From contig NZ_BNAH01000001.1 of the NCBI RefSeq assembly GCF_014653195.1, forward strand, positions 391,323-455,322: 64,000 nucleotides of DNA. Reading direction: 5' to 3'. Of this stretch, positions 20,319 through 28,216 are shown one piece after another; position 1 is the stretch's first letter, and each line of letters starts with the position of its first letter. The notes under the pieces were generated by a model. The model was not told the DNA's origin and did no database searches. It saw only the letters and a program-made list of their open reading frames with translations. This DNA is from Thalassotalea profundi (lineage in GTDB: Bacteria > Pseudomonadota > Gammaproteobacteria > Enterobacterales > Alteromonadaceae). The translations under genes and the position numbers were made by a program.

Positions 20319-21190
20319 TGTCTGTATTAATTAACAAAGATACTAAAGTAATCTGTCAAGGTTTCACTGGTGGACAAGGTACATTCCACTCAGAACAAGC
20401 ACTTGAATATGGTACGCAAATGGTTGGTGGTGTATCACCAGGCAAAGGTGGTCAAACTCACCTTGGTTTACCAGTATTTAATACCGTACGTGAAGCGGTA
20501 GAAGCAACTGGCGCAACAGCTACAGTTATCTATGTACCAGCTCCATTTTGTAAAGATGCTATTTTAGAAGCTATTGATGCTGGCATTAAACTTATCGTAA
20601 CTATTACTGAAGGTATTCCAACTTTAGATATGGTTGACGTTAAAGTTAAACTTGAGCAAACAGGCGTTCGTATGATCGGTCCTAACTGCCCAGGTGTTAT
20701 CACGCCAGGTGAAACTAAAATTGGTATCATGCCAGGTCACATTCACTTACCAGGTAAAGTAGGTATTGTATCGCGTTCAGGTACATTAACTTATGAAGCG
20801 GTTAAGCAAACAACTGATGCTGGTTTCGGCCAATCTACTTGTGTAGGTATTGGTGGTGACCCAATTCCAGGTACTAACTTCATCGACGTTTTAGAAATGT
20901 TCCAAAACGATCCACAAACTGAAGCGATTGTAATGATCGGTGAAATTGGTGGAACAGCTGAAGAAGAAGCGGCTGAATATATCAAAGCTAACGTAACTAA
21001 GCCTGTTGTGTCTTACATTGCTGGTGTTACTGCACCTGCTGGTAAGCGTATGGGTCATGCCGGTGCGATTATCGCTGGTGGTAAAGGTACAGCTGATGAG
21101 AAATTTGCAGCTCTTGAAGCGGCTGGTGTTAAAACTGTTCGTTCTTTAGCGGATATTGGTGTTGCACTTAAAGAGAAAACGGGTTGGTAA
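20318..21190 (+). CDS. sucD: Succinyl-CoA ligase (ADP-forming) alpha subunit
   Basis: SucD binds CoA and carries the phosphohistidine. It is 290 aa with an N-terminal CoA-binding domain ([19 protein letters not shown]), the [12 protein letters not shown] segment and the active-site block [21 protein letters not shown], which holds the phosphorylated His. GGAGG lies 6-10 nt before the ATG, within sucC. It ends the sdhCDAB-sucABCD cluster, 30 bp before a terminator. Confidence 0.97.
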   Translation: MSVLINKDTKVICQGFTGGQGTFHSEQALEYGTQMVGGVSPGKGGQTHLGLPVFNTVREAVEATGATATVIYVPAPFCKDAILEAIDAGIKLIVTITEGIPTLDMVDVKVKLEQTGVRMIGPNCPGVITPGETKIGIMPGHIHLPGKVGIVSRSGTLTYEAVKQTTDAGFGQSTCVGIGGDPIPGTNFIDVLEMFQNDPQTEAIVMIGEIGGTAEEEAAEYIKANVTKPVVSYIAGVTAPAGKRMGHAGAIIAGGKGTADEKFAALEAAGVKTVRSLADIGVALKEKTGW

Positions 21191-21220
21191 GCGAGTAGCT
21201 TACAGTTTGTGATTCATTTA

Positions 21221-21247
21221 AAAACCCGCTAACTAGCGGGTTTTTTT
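21221..21247 (+). terminator. Terminator after sucD, overlapping the end of a convergent gene
   Basis: AAAACCCGCT (21221-21230) pairs with AGCGGGTTTT (21235-21244) around an AACT loop, followed by more T. The stop codon and last few codons of the convergent DUF2971 gene (TAG at 21229-21231 on the minus strand) lie inside this hairpin. Confidence 0.88.
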
Positions 21248-22059
21248 ATTTTATTAAAAATAATTTTATATTCAGTCATACTCATATCGGCTTTATAAAT
21301 ATCACAGTTTATATCATGTTTAATAACAGCTTTAAGTAATGATTTCTCAAGTTCTTTACTAGCTTGAAATCCGATATAAACAGCTAATATAGCCTCCTTG
21401 GGAATATCATATGTTATTACTTTTAATCCGATATTATCTGTTCCAACGGCTCTTTCTGTATCCATATAAGCTCTAAATATTCGTTCTTCTTGTTCATATG
21501 CCCACTCCAAAGGTTTTTGGCATAATAGACTTTCTATTTGATTTAAATCGTTATTAACAGGGGAGCGGAGTTCAGAATAAATAACAGGGCTGGGTTTCGT
21601 CAGATTACCTTCTCCCGATTTTTTATGGAAAAATTCATGTGTTTTATCAAAACCTATGACATAACCTGTCCCTTTTTCAGATGATGCGTAATGACTCCAC
21701 ATTAATAAGCTATTGTTGCTTCTAGATAAGGATAGTATTCCATATGTCTCACCTAAATATTCGATAAGGCCTTTTACTAAATGCTTATGAGAAAAGGTCT
21801 GTTCGATATCATTTATTAAACTGAGTTTTAAGTTATTTGCTAAATTTAGGTTTTCCTGTGTTATTTCTTCCTGTGGAGCACATTTTAATAGCTCATTTAT
21901 TTCTCCTATTGCCCCGTTTATTAATTCTTGTTTTAGTTTATCTTTATTTATCAAAGGCAGTGATTCATAAGGATCATTTAAGGATTTTAGTGGCGAAAAC
22001 CTTATTTTTAAATTTTGTAAAACATCTAGTCTTTCAGGAGATAAGTATTTAAACAGCAT
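21229..22059 (-). CDS. DUF2971 family protein
   Basis: The N-terminus MLFKYLSPERLDVLQNLKIRFSPLKSLNDPYESLP has the typical DUF2971 pattern: a tyrosine-rich start, then RFSP followed by LNDPYE. A central SLSRSNNSLLMWSHYASSEKGTGYVIGFD segment also matches the family. The function of DUF2971 proteins is unknown. ATG 22059 is preferred over the upstream TTG because the family begins at this Met; the RBS is weak either way. The C-terminal KKPAS is encoded by the sucD terminator hairpin, which hints that the gene or its end was placed here secondarily. It borders the repeat array. Confidence 0.75.
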   Translation of the reverse strand: MLFKYLSPERLDVLQNLKIRFSPLKSLNDPYESLPLINKDKLKQELINGAIGEINELLKCAPQEEITQENLNLANNLKLSLINDIEQTFSHKHLVKGLIEYLGETYGILSLSRSNNSLLMWSHYASSEKGTGYVIGFDKTHEFFHKKSGEGNLTKPSPVIYSELRSPVNNDLNQIESLLCQKPLEWAYEQEERIFRAYMDTERAVGTDNIGLKVITYDIPKEAILAVYIGFQASKELEKSLLKAVIKHDINCDIYKADMSMTEYKIIFNKIKKPAS

Positions 22060-22188
22060 AAAAGTAATAGCTAAAAAAGATTTAATATATGTTAACAAAA
22101 ATAAATTACTTTTTAATTTAAATTAATAATGCGAACAGGTAAACATTAAAGTTAAATACTTTAATGTTTAGTTTCTCCCATTTATTAT

Positions 22189-22707
22189 ATTGTCGCTGTG
22201 GCGACGGCACCCAAAGGGAGACTGCCTCCGGCCTCCCTTTGGAAACCCTCGGAGCTGCTGAAAAATGTAGTTCTTCATAAATAAATCAATGATCGAGCTA
22301 ACGTTCAGAAAGCACATCCATGTGCTACTTCACTTTGCTGGCGTCCTGCCAGCAATAGCTGATATTGATTATTCATTCAGACATTTTTCCAAGCAGAGTT
22401 TATGCTCCGTTTTAGTTTGTCGTTGTTGATCGTTAAATTCGCTGTATTGATATTTGTTTACTATAGAAGTGAGCAAGGTAGTTTTGACCAATTCCCATGT
22501 CAGCGGTTTGATAAATAACTAGCAATGGTAGACCTCGACCCGAGACATGGATGTCGAGGGCTGCCGTTGTTCATGGAAGATAAATCGGCAGGTATCGGGG
22601 TTTACGCTAGTTGTTTAGCAAAGTATTCCGCTGTTTGGGCACCGAGGGGGTTGCAAGGGGGAAACTGGTGTTATTTCCCCTTTGCGTGCTGTCGGCACAC
22701 CGACAAT
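22189..22707. repeat. Hairpin-rich repeat, copy 1 (519 bp)
   Basis: Bounded by ATTGTCGCTGTGGCGAC (22189-22205) and GTCGGCACACCGACAAT (22691-22707), which are inverted repeats matching at 15 of 17 positions; each end is itself a 5-bp hairpin. Inside are: a 10-bp stem CCAAAGGGAG/CTCCCTTTGG (22211-22242) with an inner GCC-TCC-GGC; AGCACA-TCCA-TGTGCT (22311-22326); TTGCTGGC/GCCAGCAA (22335-22355); and CCTCGAC/GTCGAGG around a CATGGATG (22533-22559). No plausible protein is encoded. Similarity to copy 3 extends about 35 bp further upstream. Confidence 0.85.
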
Positions 22708-22814
22708 TAACTTTAATTAAAACACTAATATCAAAAGGATTTCACCTACTAACGTTAAAAGGGCATATAGTTTGGGGTTAAATTCTTTATGGTTTAGTTT
22801 TCTTATCTGATTAT

Positions 22815-23338
22815 ATTGTCGCTGTGGCGACAGCACCCAAAGGGAGGCTGACGCCGACCTCCCTCTGGACACCCTCGGCGCTGCTAACAAACGTGATCTT
22901 TCATTCAAACCAATAGTTCGACGTAACGACAAAGATCGCACATCCATGTGCGGCTTTGCCTTTGTCATCATCCCTGATGACAATACGTGACTATTTGGTT
23001 TTCATTTCAGCGTTTGTTCAAGCAGTGTTTTATGCTCCGTTTTAGTTTGTCGTTGTTGATAGTTAAATTCGCTGTATTGATATTTGTTTACTATAGAAGT
23101 GAGCATTGCGGGTTTAACCAATTCCCATCTCCAGCGTTGAAGTTTGAATTTTTAATAGTCGTTAACCGATGACAGCCATGGATGGCTGGAACTGACGTCG
23201 CGCAGGGACGAGCATTCGTCAGGTATCGATAACGACAAAAATTTACACTTCAGTTTTCGCTGAGCAGGGCGTCGGAGGGGATCCAAGGGGAGGCACGGCG
23301 GTACGTCGCCCCTTGGGTGAAGCGGCCACCGCCGCAAT
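22815..23338. repeat. Hairpin-rich repeat, copy 2 (524 bp, divergent)
   Basis: It starts with the same 17 bp as copy 1 but ends in GCGGCCACCGCCGCAAT (23322-23338), a different hairpin in the same place. The stems correspond to those of copy 1 but with changed bases on both arms: CGCACA-TCCA-TGTGCG (22937-22952), TTGTCATCA-TCCC-TGATGACAA (22962-22983), CAGCCA-TGGA-TGGCTG (23173-23188), GACGA-GCAT-TCGTC (23207-23220) and CCAAGGGG/CCCCTTGG (23284-23316). About 85 bp near 23021-23105 are almost identical to copy 1, while the flanks differ. Short open frames here are not credible genes. Confidence 0.83.
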
Positions 23339-23431
23339 GGACTAGAAAGAATAACCAGGCTTAAAAGAATTTCACCTGCTCACTTTATTTGTCCATAAAT
23401 ACTTTAGGGTTTAGTTTCTTTCTCTGGTTAT

Positions 23432-24016
23432 ATTGTCGCTGTGGCGACTACACCCAAAAGTAAGAGCGGAGGCTGACTCCGCTCTTACTTATCTCCCTTT
23501 GGAAACCCTCGGAGCTGCTGAAAAATGTAGCTCTTCATAAATAAATCAATAATCGATCTAACGTTCAGAAAGCACATCCATGTGCTACTTCACTTTGCTG
23601 GCATCCTGCCAGCAATAACTGATATTGATTATTCATTCAGACATTTTTCCAAGCAGAGTTTATGCTCCGTTCTAGCTTATTTATATTAGTAGACTCTTCT
23701 TTGTCTTTAGTGGTGGTAGCTATAGAAACGAGAAGTGCGGGCTTGAATAATTCCCATGTCAGCGGTTTGGTAAATGACTAGCATAGGTAGACCTCGACCC
23801 GAGACTGGCTGTTCCTAGGCATCCATGCCTTCACGGCATTAGTGAATCCATGCACGTCGATGTCGAGGGCTGCCGTTGTTCAGGGAAGATAAATCGGCAG
23901 GTATCGGGGTTTACGCTAGTTGTTTAGCAAAGTATTCCGCTGTTTGGGCACCGAGGGGGTTGCAAGGGGGAAACTGGTGTTATTTCCCCTTTGTGTGCTG
24001 TCGGCACACCGACAAT
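23432..24016. repeat. Hairpin-rich repeat, copy 3 (585 bp)
   Basis: Ends as in copy 1 (23432-23448 and 24000-24016). It is close to copy 1 over the first 200 and last 260 bp. Two expansions account for the extra length. One replaces the CCAAAGGGAG stem with a 14-bp perfect palindromic stem (23458-23471 with 23477-23490). The other adds about 60 bp in the CCTCGAC loop, including AGGCA-TCCA-TGCCT (23817-23830). The segment 23670-23740 differs from both other copies. Confidence 0.84.
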
Positions 24017-24112
24017 ATAATTTGAATGATTAACTAATCTAGAAAGTATTTTAATAGAGCTGTTAACCAAGCTTAAAAAATTCTTTTTAATGTTGTTAAC
24101 TTATAAAGTTTG

Positions 24113-24190
24113 ATCGTCGCGGTGGCGACGGCACCCAATAGTAAGAGCTAAGGCTGATTTCGCTCTACGTATATCCCTTTGAACTCCCTA
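24113..24190. repeat. Hairpin-rich repeat, truncated copy 4
   Basis: GTCGC-GGTG-GCGAC (24116-24129), CACCCAA, a degraded form of the copy 3 palindrome (GTAAGAGCTAAGGCTGA) and ATCCCTTTG match the beginning of copy 3. It breaks off just before the stop codon of the minus-strand gene at 24209. Start-to-start spacing from copies 1 to 4 is 626, 617 and 681 bp. Confidence 0.7.
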
Positions 24191-24208
24191 CATGACTAAT
24201 GTTAATAA

Positions 24209-24952
24209 TTAATCGTTCATTTTTACTGCGCCAGAAATATTACTGACTTTAACGCCGCCTGAACCATCACTAAGTAAAGTAAAACTTGCCGCATGGTCGA
24301 CGGTTATACTGCCAGAACCATCAGAAATAGTTACACCTTGTTCGGCATTATTAATGGTAATATCACCTGAACCATCCTTAATTTTTACCGAGCCTTTGAG
24401 TTTTTCTGCGTTGATAGAACCTGAACCGTCGTTAATCGTTAAATCACCAGCAATGTTAGTAATCGTAATGCTACCTGAACCGTCATCAATGGTTAAATCA
24501 CCGGTAATGTCATTAACAGTAATACTACCTGAACCGTCGATAATATCGGCTGAGGCGATGTTAGATAAGCTCATCGAGCCTGAACCATCATCTATCTTAA
24601 CGTATAAATGACTTGGCAGGCGCACTTCTAGATCAATTTGGGTTCTCATGTCAGAGTCATCGTTATCTGCGATTAGTTGAGCTGTATTCTCTTTTTTAGT
24701 GAGTGCTAGGCGATATTCACTATGTGCTCTCGCTTGATATATCTTTGCATTGACCTGAATTTTATCGCTGTTTGAACCATTTAGGGTTAAAGAACCCGCA
24801 CCAATATTCAATTGTAATGAACTTAAATCTGTTGCATTTAAGCTCATTGTTTTTGTGTCTTGTAAGGTTAATTCATCGTTCCAGTCTGCTATGGCTGATA
24901 ATGAGATCATTGCTGTTGCAATTGCCATACTAAGATTTTTTAGTGATTTCAT
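24209..24952 (-). CDS. Secreted DGSG-repeat protein (DUF4097-like putative adhesin)
   Basis: A 247-aa protein with a signal peptide (cleavage probably after SAIA, about residue 22). The N-terminal part has short beta-rich stretches. From about residue 115, seven units of roughly 18-21 residues repeat the motif DGSGSI/V (IDDGSGSMSL, IIDGSGSITV, IDDGSGSITI, INDGSGSINA, IKDGSGDITI, ISDGSGSITV, LSDGSGGVKV). This suggests a beta-solenoid of the DUF4097 putative adhesin type. The function is not known. It is flanked by a truncated repeat copy on one side and a decayed one on the other. Confidence 0.75.
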   Translation of the reverse strand: MKSLKNLSMAIATAMISLSAIADWNDELTLQDTKTMSLNATDLSSLQLNIGAGSLTLNGSNSDKIQVNAKIYQARAHSEYRLALTKKENTAQLIADNDDSDMRTQIDLEVRLPSHLYVKIDDGSGSMSLSNIASADIIDGSGSITVNDITGDLTIDDGSGSITITNIAGDLTINDGSGSINAEKLKGSVKIKDGSGDITINNAEQGVTISDGSGSITVDHAASFTLLSDGSGGVKVSNISGAVKMND

Positions 24953-25080
24953 AGCTATCCTTTATTTTTGGCTTTTTATATAAGATGCTATTGAGGGGGA
25001 AAAGGTTTAAATATGAAAAATTTTTATTTAGTGTAATAAATAGCAATAGTTCAAATTTAATACATTATGAGTTAATTTTT

Positions 25081-25200
25081 TATCTGATTATATTGCCAAG
25101 CTGTCGACGCTCACAATAAAACATTATTAAATAACATATCTAGGTAGTACTTTAGTAACATACTTAATCGAATATGTGCTATTTTACTTTGTTGTTTCAG
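25081..25200. repeat. Decayed remnant of the hairpin-rich repeat
   Basis: TATCTGATTATATTG (25081-25095) is identical to the 5' edge of copy 2 (22804-22818). ATGTGCTATTTTACTTTGTTG near 25174-25194 resembles the conserved segment after the TCCA hairpin of copies 1 and 3. The middle is lost. Apart from this, the gap 24953-25276 shows only AT-rich sequence. Confidence 0.5.
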
Positions 25201-25276
25201 GCTTAATGACGAATAAGCTGTTTTTACCCCGATGATTTCAGTAAAATGTCCCTTTAACAATTTTCAAGGGTTAGCG

Positions 25277-25507
25277 ATGAAACGCGTTGTTTTATATATT
25301 TCAGATAAATGTCCTCACTGCCGTGAAGCTAAAAAATACTTAGACGATAATGACATTCAATATCGATTAACCAATGCAAAAATGCAACGTGGTCGAAAAG
25401 AGCTCGATGCGATTGGCGCTCGTTCTGTACCTGCACTTAAAATTGGCAATGAAGTAATGATTGGCTGGAATCTAAAAACGTTTAAAAAACTCTATGCTGA
25501 AAAATAA
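25277..25507 (+). CDS. Small glutaredoxin-family protein
   Basis: A 76-aa thioredoxin-fold protein with redox motif CPHC (Cys11-Cys14) in VVLYISDKCPHCREAKKYL and the cis-proline region ARSVPALKIGNEVMIGW. The size and motif fit glutaredoxins or the NrdH-like group. ATG 25277 has AAGGG six bases upstream; an upstream in-frame start would add 15 unrelated residues. Its substrate cannot be told from sequence. It stands alone between minus-strand genes. Confidence 0.85.
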   Translation: MKRVVLYISDKCPHCREAKKYLDDNDIQYRLTNAKMQRGRKELDAIGARSVPALKIGNEVMIGWNLKTFKKLYAEK

Positions 25508-25567
25508 TAGATATTCTCTAATTTAAATTTAAGTCATATCTGCCAGTATTTATCGTTTTAGCTTAGT

Positions 25568-26656
25568 TTAACTGCAGTTTATATTTGAGGTCTTAATGGA
25601 TTTTATGCCATTATCCCAAAGGCCTAAGTAAAGTTCGTTATGAGTATCAGTTTGCACCATTAATAAGCTTTTCACTCCGCCTTTATCAACTTCTTTAATG
25701 TTATTACTAATCCAAGTTACGCCATTGTCGCTACTACACAACACTTCTAAGGGTTGCTCTGATTTTTGTTTGTTATAGCTAGCGGTATATAAATTACCTT
25801 CATCATCGATAACAATATCCCAATAAAAAAGATGGTTAACATCACCTAGTGGCTTTATCCAGTTTTCACCGTTATCTGTGCTGACTACTATCCCACCTTC
25901 ACTACCAAAGATTACTGTTTGTTTGTCGGTAGGGTGAATCATTCCTCCTTTAAAAACAGACGGGTTTGGTAATAAGTCAGTCCAGGTTGTAACACTACCA
26001 TCTACCATCGAATAACGCTTAAGGTAGCCATTTTCGATTGGTCCTTGGCCGCCGAACCAGACGAAGTTTTGAGAAGGATGAGGTATGAGTAGTGCTAGAC
26101 CTGATGCAAATCCATCCCAAGTACCATCTAACAATGTCCAATTTTCTGCAGAAGTATCTGAAACGGCAAATGAGGTGTCTCCGACAGCATAGAGTAGGTT
26201 ATTGGTTTGATCATAAGCGATATTATTAATAACACTATATTCATTACGACCAAAGTTATGATTAACTATTTGCCAATGTTGTCCACTATCTTGGGTGAAA
26301 TAAAGTGGTGAGGGTTCTGTGTATGGATCTGCCCCCTCAACTTGCATAGCAGCAATGTAATGACCTTCTGAAATTATCGCTAATGACTGTAAGCCATTGG
26401 CATTTGGCGATCGATCTTGCCACTGAGCTGTGTTGTTTTCTCGCCACAATATCCCTTTGGATGTGCCGGTGATCTGAGCTTCACCATCAAGATAAATTTT
26501 ATTAACAGTAACGGAGTCGGTTAAAATGTCTTTAACGATACTTGCAGGTGGTATTGGTGGTGAAATTACTGGTGTTTGACTGTCGCTTCCTCCTCCACAA
26601 CTCACAATAAATACACCGGTGATTAATGCAAAGTAGCACGTTTTAAGCTTTTTCAT
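25568..26656 (-). CDS. BNR-repeat (sialidase-like propeller) lipoprotein
   Basis: A 362-aa protein with a lipoprotein signal (lipobox IVSC, Cys at about 20, then GGGSDS) and a Pro-rich linker. The body carries Asp-box/BNR-type turns: TQDSGQHWQIV, STDNGENWIKP and SSDNGVTWISN. These, with regularly spaced strands, suggest a beta-propeller of the sortilin/photosystem-stability-factor kind. Such proteins bind ligands or assist assembly; no specific role is evident. It probably sits in the outer membrane or periplasm and appears monocistronic. Confidence 0.8.
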   Translation of the reverse strand: MKKLKTCYFALITGVFIVSCGGGSDSQTPVISPPIPPASIVKDILTDSVTVNKIYLDGEAQITGTSKGILWRENNTAQWQDRSPNANGLQSLAIISEGHYIAAMQVEGADPYTEPSPLYFTQDSGQHWQIVNHNFGRNEYSVINNIAYDQTNNLLYAVGDTSFAVSDTSAENWTLLDGTWDGFASGLALLIPHPSQNFVWFGGQGPIENGYLKRYSMVDGSVTTWTDLLPNPSVFKGGMIHPTDKQTVIFGSEGGIVVSTDNGENWIKPLGDVNHLFYWDIVIDDEGNLYTASYNKQKSEQPLEVLCSSDNGVTWISNNIKEVDKGGVKSLLMVQTDTHNELYLGLWDNGIKSIKTSNINCS

Positions 26657-26758
26657 TTTTAAGCATCCCTTCGTTGTTGTATAAAGTTAAATACATCAAA
26701 CTAGACTACATTAAATAATGAGTAGTAAATGTTAAGAAATGTAATCGTCAATAGTAAA

Positions 26759-26779
26759 AAAGCCGCAAAAAGCGGCTTT
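26759..26779 (-). terminator. Rho-independent terminator
   Basis: AAAGCCGC (26759-26766) and GCGGCTTT (26772-26779) around five A. On the minus strand the hairpin is followed by a T-run, so it terminates the gene at 26806-27246. Confidence 0.8.
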
Positions 26780-26805
26780 ATTCCGTAGATATGTGTTATC
26801 TCTAC

Positions 26806-27246
26806 TTAGTGTTCAGCATTTTCTTCATAACGATCATTAGTGTAAAACGCAGCGTAAGCAATTGTGGTTAAAACTAAAGCAAAAGCTAAAATTACATAAA
26901 CTGTTTGAAATACAACATGAGTTGAGGTGATTACAGCATCATAGGCAACGAATGTGAATATAATGGCTATTGGTAAAAACTTTATTGATTTAGACAAATT
27001 CTGATTTTTAAAAAAAGGCTCTGCGTTGCCGTCATAACGCTCATTTGTATATTGAGCGGCATTAGAAAGTGCACTTAAAGAAAAATACGCTGCTAATAGG
27101 ATAAATATGACTTGGAAAATAAGGATCCCTGATGTCGCTATTGAATTGATCGATAATAAAACAAATAAAATAGCAGGTGGTATACAAACCAATGCCCTAA
27201 ATAAGTTTTCATTTTTCACTATTCTTTCATTATTAACCTTTTCCAT
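26806..27246 (-). CDS. Four-helix membrane protein with internal duplication
   Basis: A 146-aa protein with four predicted membrane helices in two pairs. Each pair ends in a matching motif: NAAQYTNERYDGNAEP (about residue 62) and YAAFYTNDRYEENAEH (C-terminus). The protein therefore arose by duplication of a two-helix unit of about 73 residues. GAGG lies upstream of the ATG. I do not recognise the family; the paired-helix form recalls YiaA/B-type proteins only superficially. Confidence 0.65.
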   Translation of the reverse strand: MEKVNNERIVKNENLFRALVCIPPAILFVLLSINSIATSGILIFQVIFILLAAYFSLSALSNAAQYTNERYDGNAEPFFKNQNLSKSIKFLPIAIIFTFVAYDAVITSTHVVFQTVYVILAFALVLTTIAYAAFYTNDRYEENAEH

Positions 27247-27436
27247 TTAACGACCTCTTAATTAACTTTTATTATTATTTACGTTTAAATCGACGTGTAG
27301 TTTTTTATTTAACCATTTTTAGTTGTTATTTTAAACCAATAATTAAAAATAGCAGGGTAAGTTATATGAGTAAGTAATAAATACCTGTGCAATATAAAAT
27401 AAAGTTGTCTGCTGAGAATAATTTCGCGACTTTAAT

Positions 27437-28027
27437 TTAAAATCCCCTGAAAAATATCCTTTTAACATTAAACTTATTCAGCATCTTTTCCATTAACTCA
27501 AGATCAGAGACTCTATCATCTAATGCATCTAACTTAAGTTCTTGGCGTATTAATTTGTCATCTTGAGCTTTATCTAATCCGCCGCTAGCAACAAAGCTTC
27601 GAATACTAGCCAATTCGCCTTTATCTAACCACACGCCACAGTGTATACAACTATCGATAAGTACCCCTGATAGGGTTTTAAAATTTCGCCTAGACATCAT
27701 TTTTTGGCAATTTGCGCAAGGTAGATAATTTTCAGATTTTTTAAGAGCAGGGCGTTTGTATAGAGGATCGCTACTTTCATCTCGATAAACATCAAATTCA
27801 GAGGTTAATACTGAAAATTCATCAGGCTCTAACCAAAGCCCCTCGCATTGGTTGCATTTATCTAGTTCAAAGTTTCGATAATGCGCTATTTTGAGTGTTA
27901 TAGCACAACGAGGACATTGTTTGGGCTTATCTTCCTGTGAAATTTGCATACCGCCATTACACATTGGGCAATTATGGACTTTTGCTTTAACAATATGATG
28001 ACACGAGAGACACTGTGACTGAACCAT
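27437..28027 (-). CDS. Zinc-ribbon protein with TFIIB-type fingers
   Basis: A 196-aa protein with several CxxC pairs: CLSCHH, CPMC, CPRCAITLK...CNQCEGLWL and CANCQK...CIHCGVWLDKGEL. The repeated C-x2-C...C-x2-C-G-x-W/L-D/E pattern, ending WLEPDEF or WLDKGEL, matches zf-TFIIB (PF13453-type) proteins. These are of unknown function despite the name. The C-terminal 60 residues are helical and charged. It stands alone on the minus strand. Confidence 0.78.
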   Translation of the reverse strand: MVQSQCLSCHHIVKAKVHNCPMCNGGMQISQEDKPKQCPRCAITLKIAHYRNFELDKCNQCEGLWLEPDEFSVLTSEFDVYRDESSDPLYKRPALKKSENYLPCANCQKMMSRRNFKTLSGVLIDSCIHCGVWLDKGELASIRSFVASGGLDKAQDDKLIRQELKLDALDDRVSDLELMEKMLNKFNVKRIFFRGF

Positions 28028-28216
28028 ATCATTCCTTATATAGAATTCTTACATGGAAAGAAGTTTACTTAATGTTTTTCGTTATCACCACTTTTGCAGT
28101 ACGCTTAAAGCACTAAAAATGATAAAAGGCTAGTTGGGTTGAGTCATTATGCTTTATAATAATAGTAGTCATTTAGTAAAGTGTTAAGCTTATTTAAAAT
28201 AAATATCAGGATGGTT

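Noticed and set aside
22525..23337. Open frames of 60-90 codons on both strands inside the repeat copies
   Set aside because: They fall on palindromes and shift between copies, lack ribosome-binding sites and have Arg/Ser-rich compositions typical of translated structured repeats.
22189..24016. CRISPR array or integron attC cassettes
   Set aside because: Units are about 620 bp, not 28-37 bp repeats with unique spacers. No cas gene or integron integrase is present, and no GTTRRRY-type attC core sites or cassette genes were seen.
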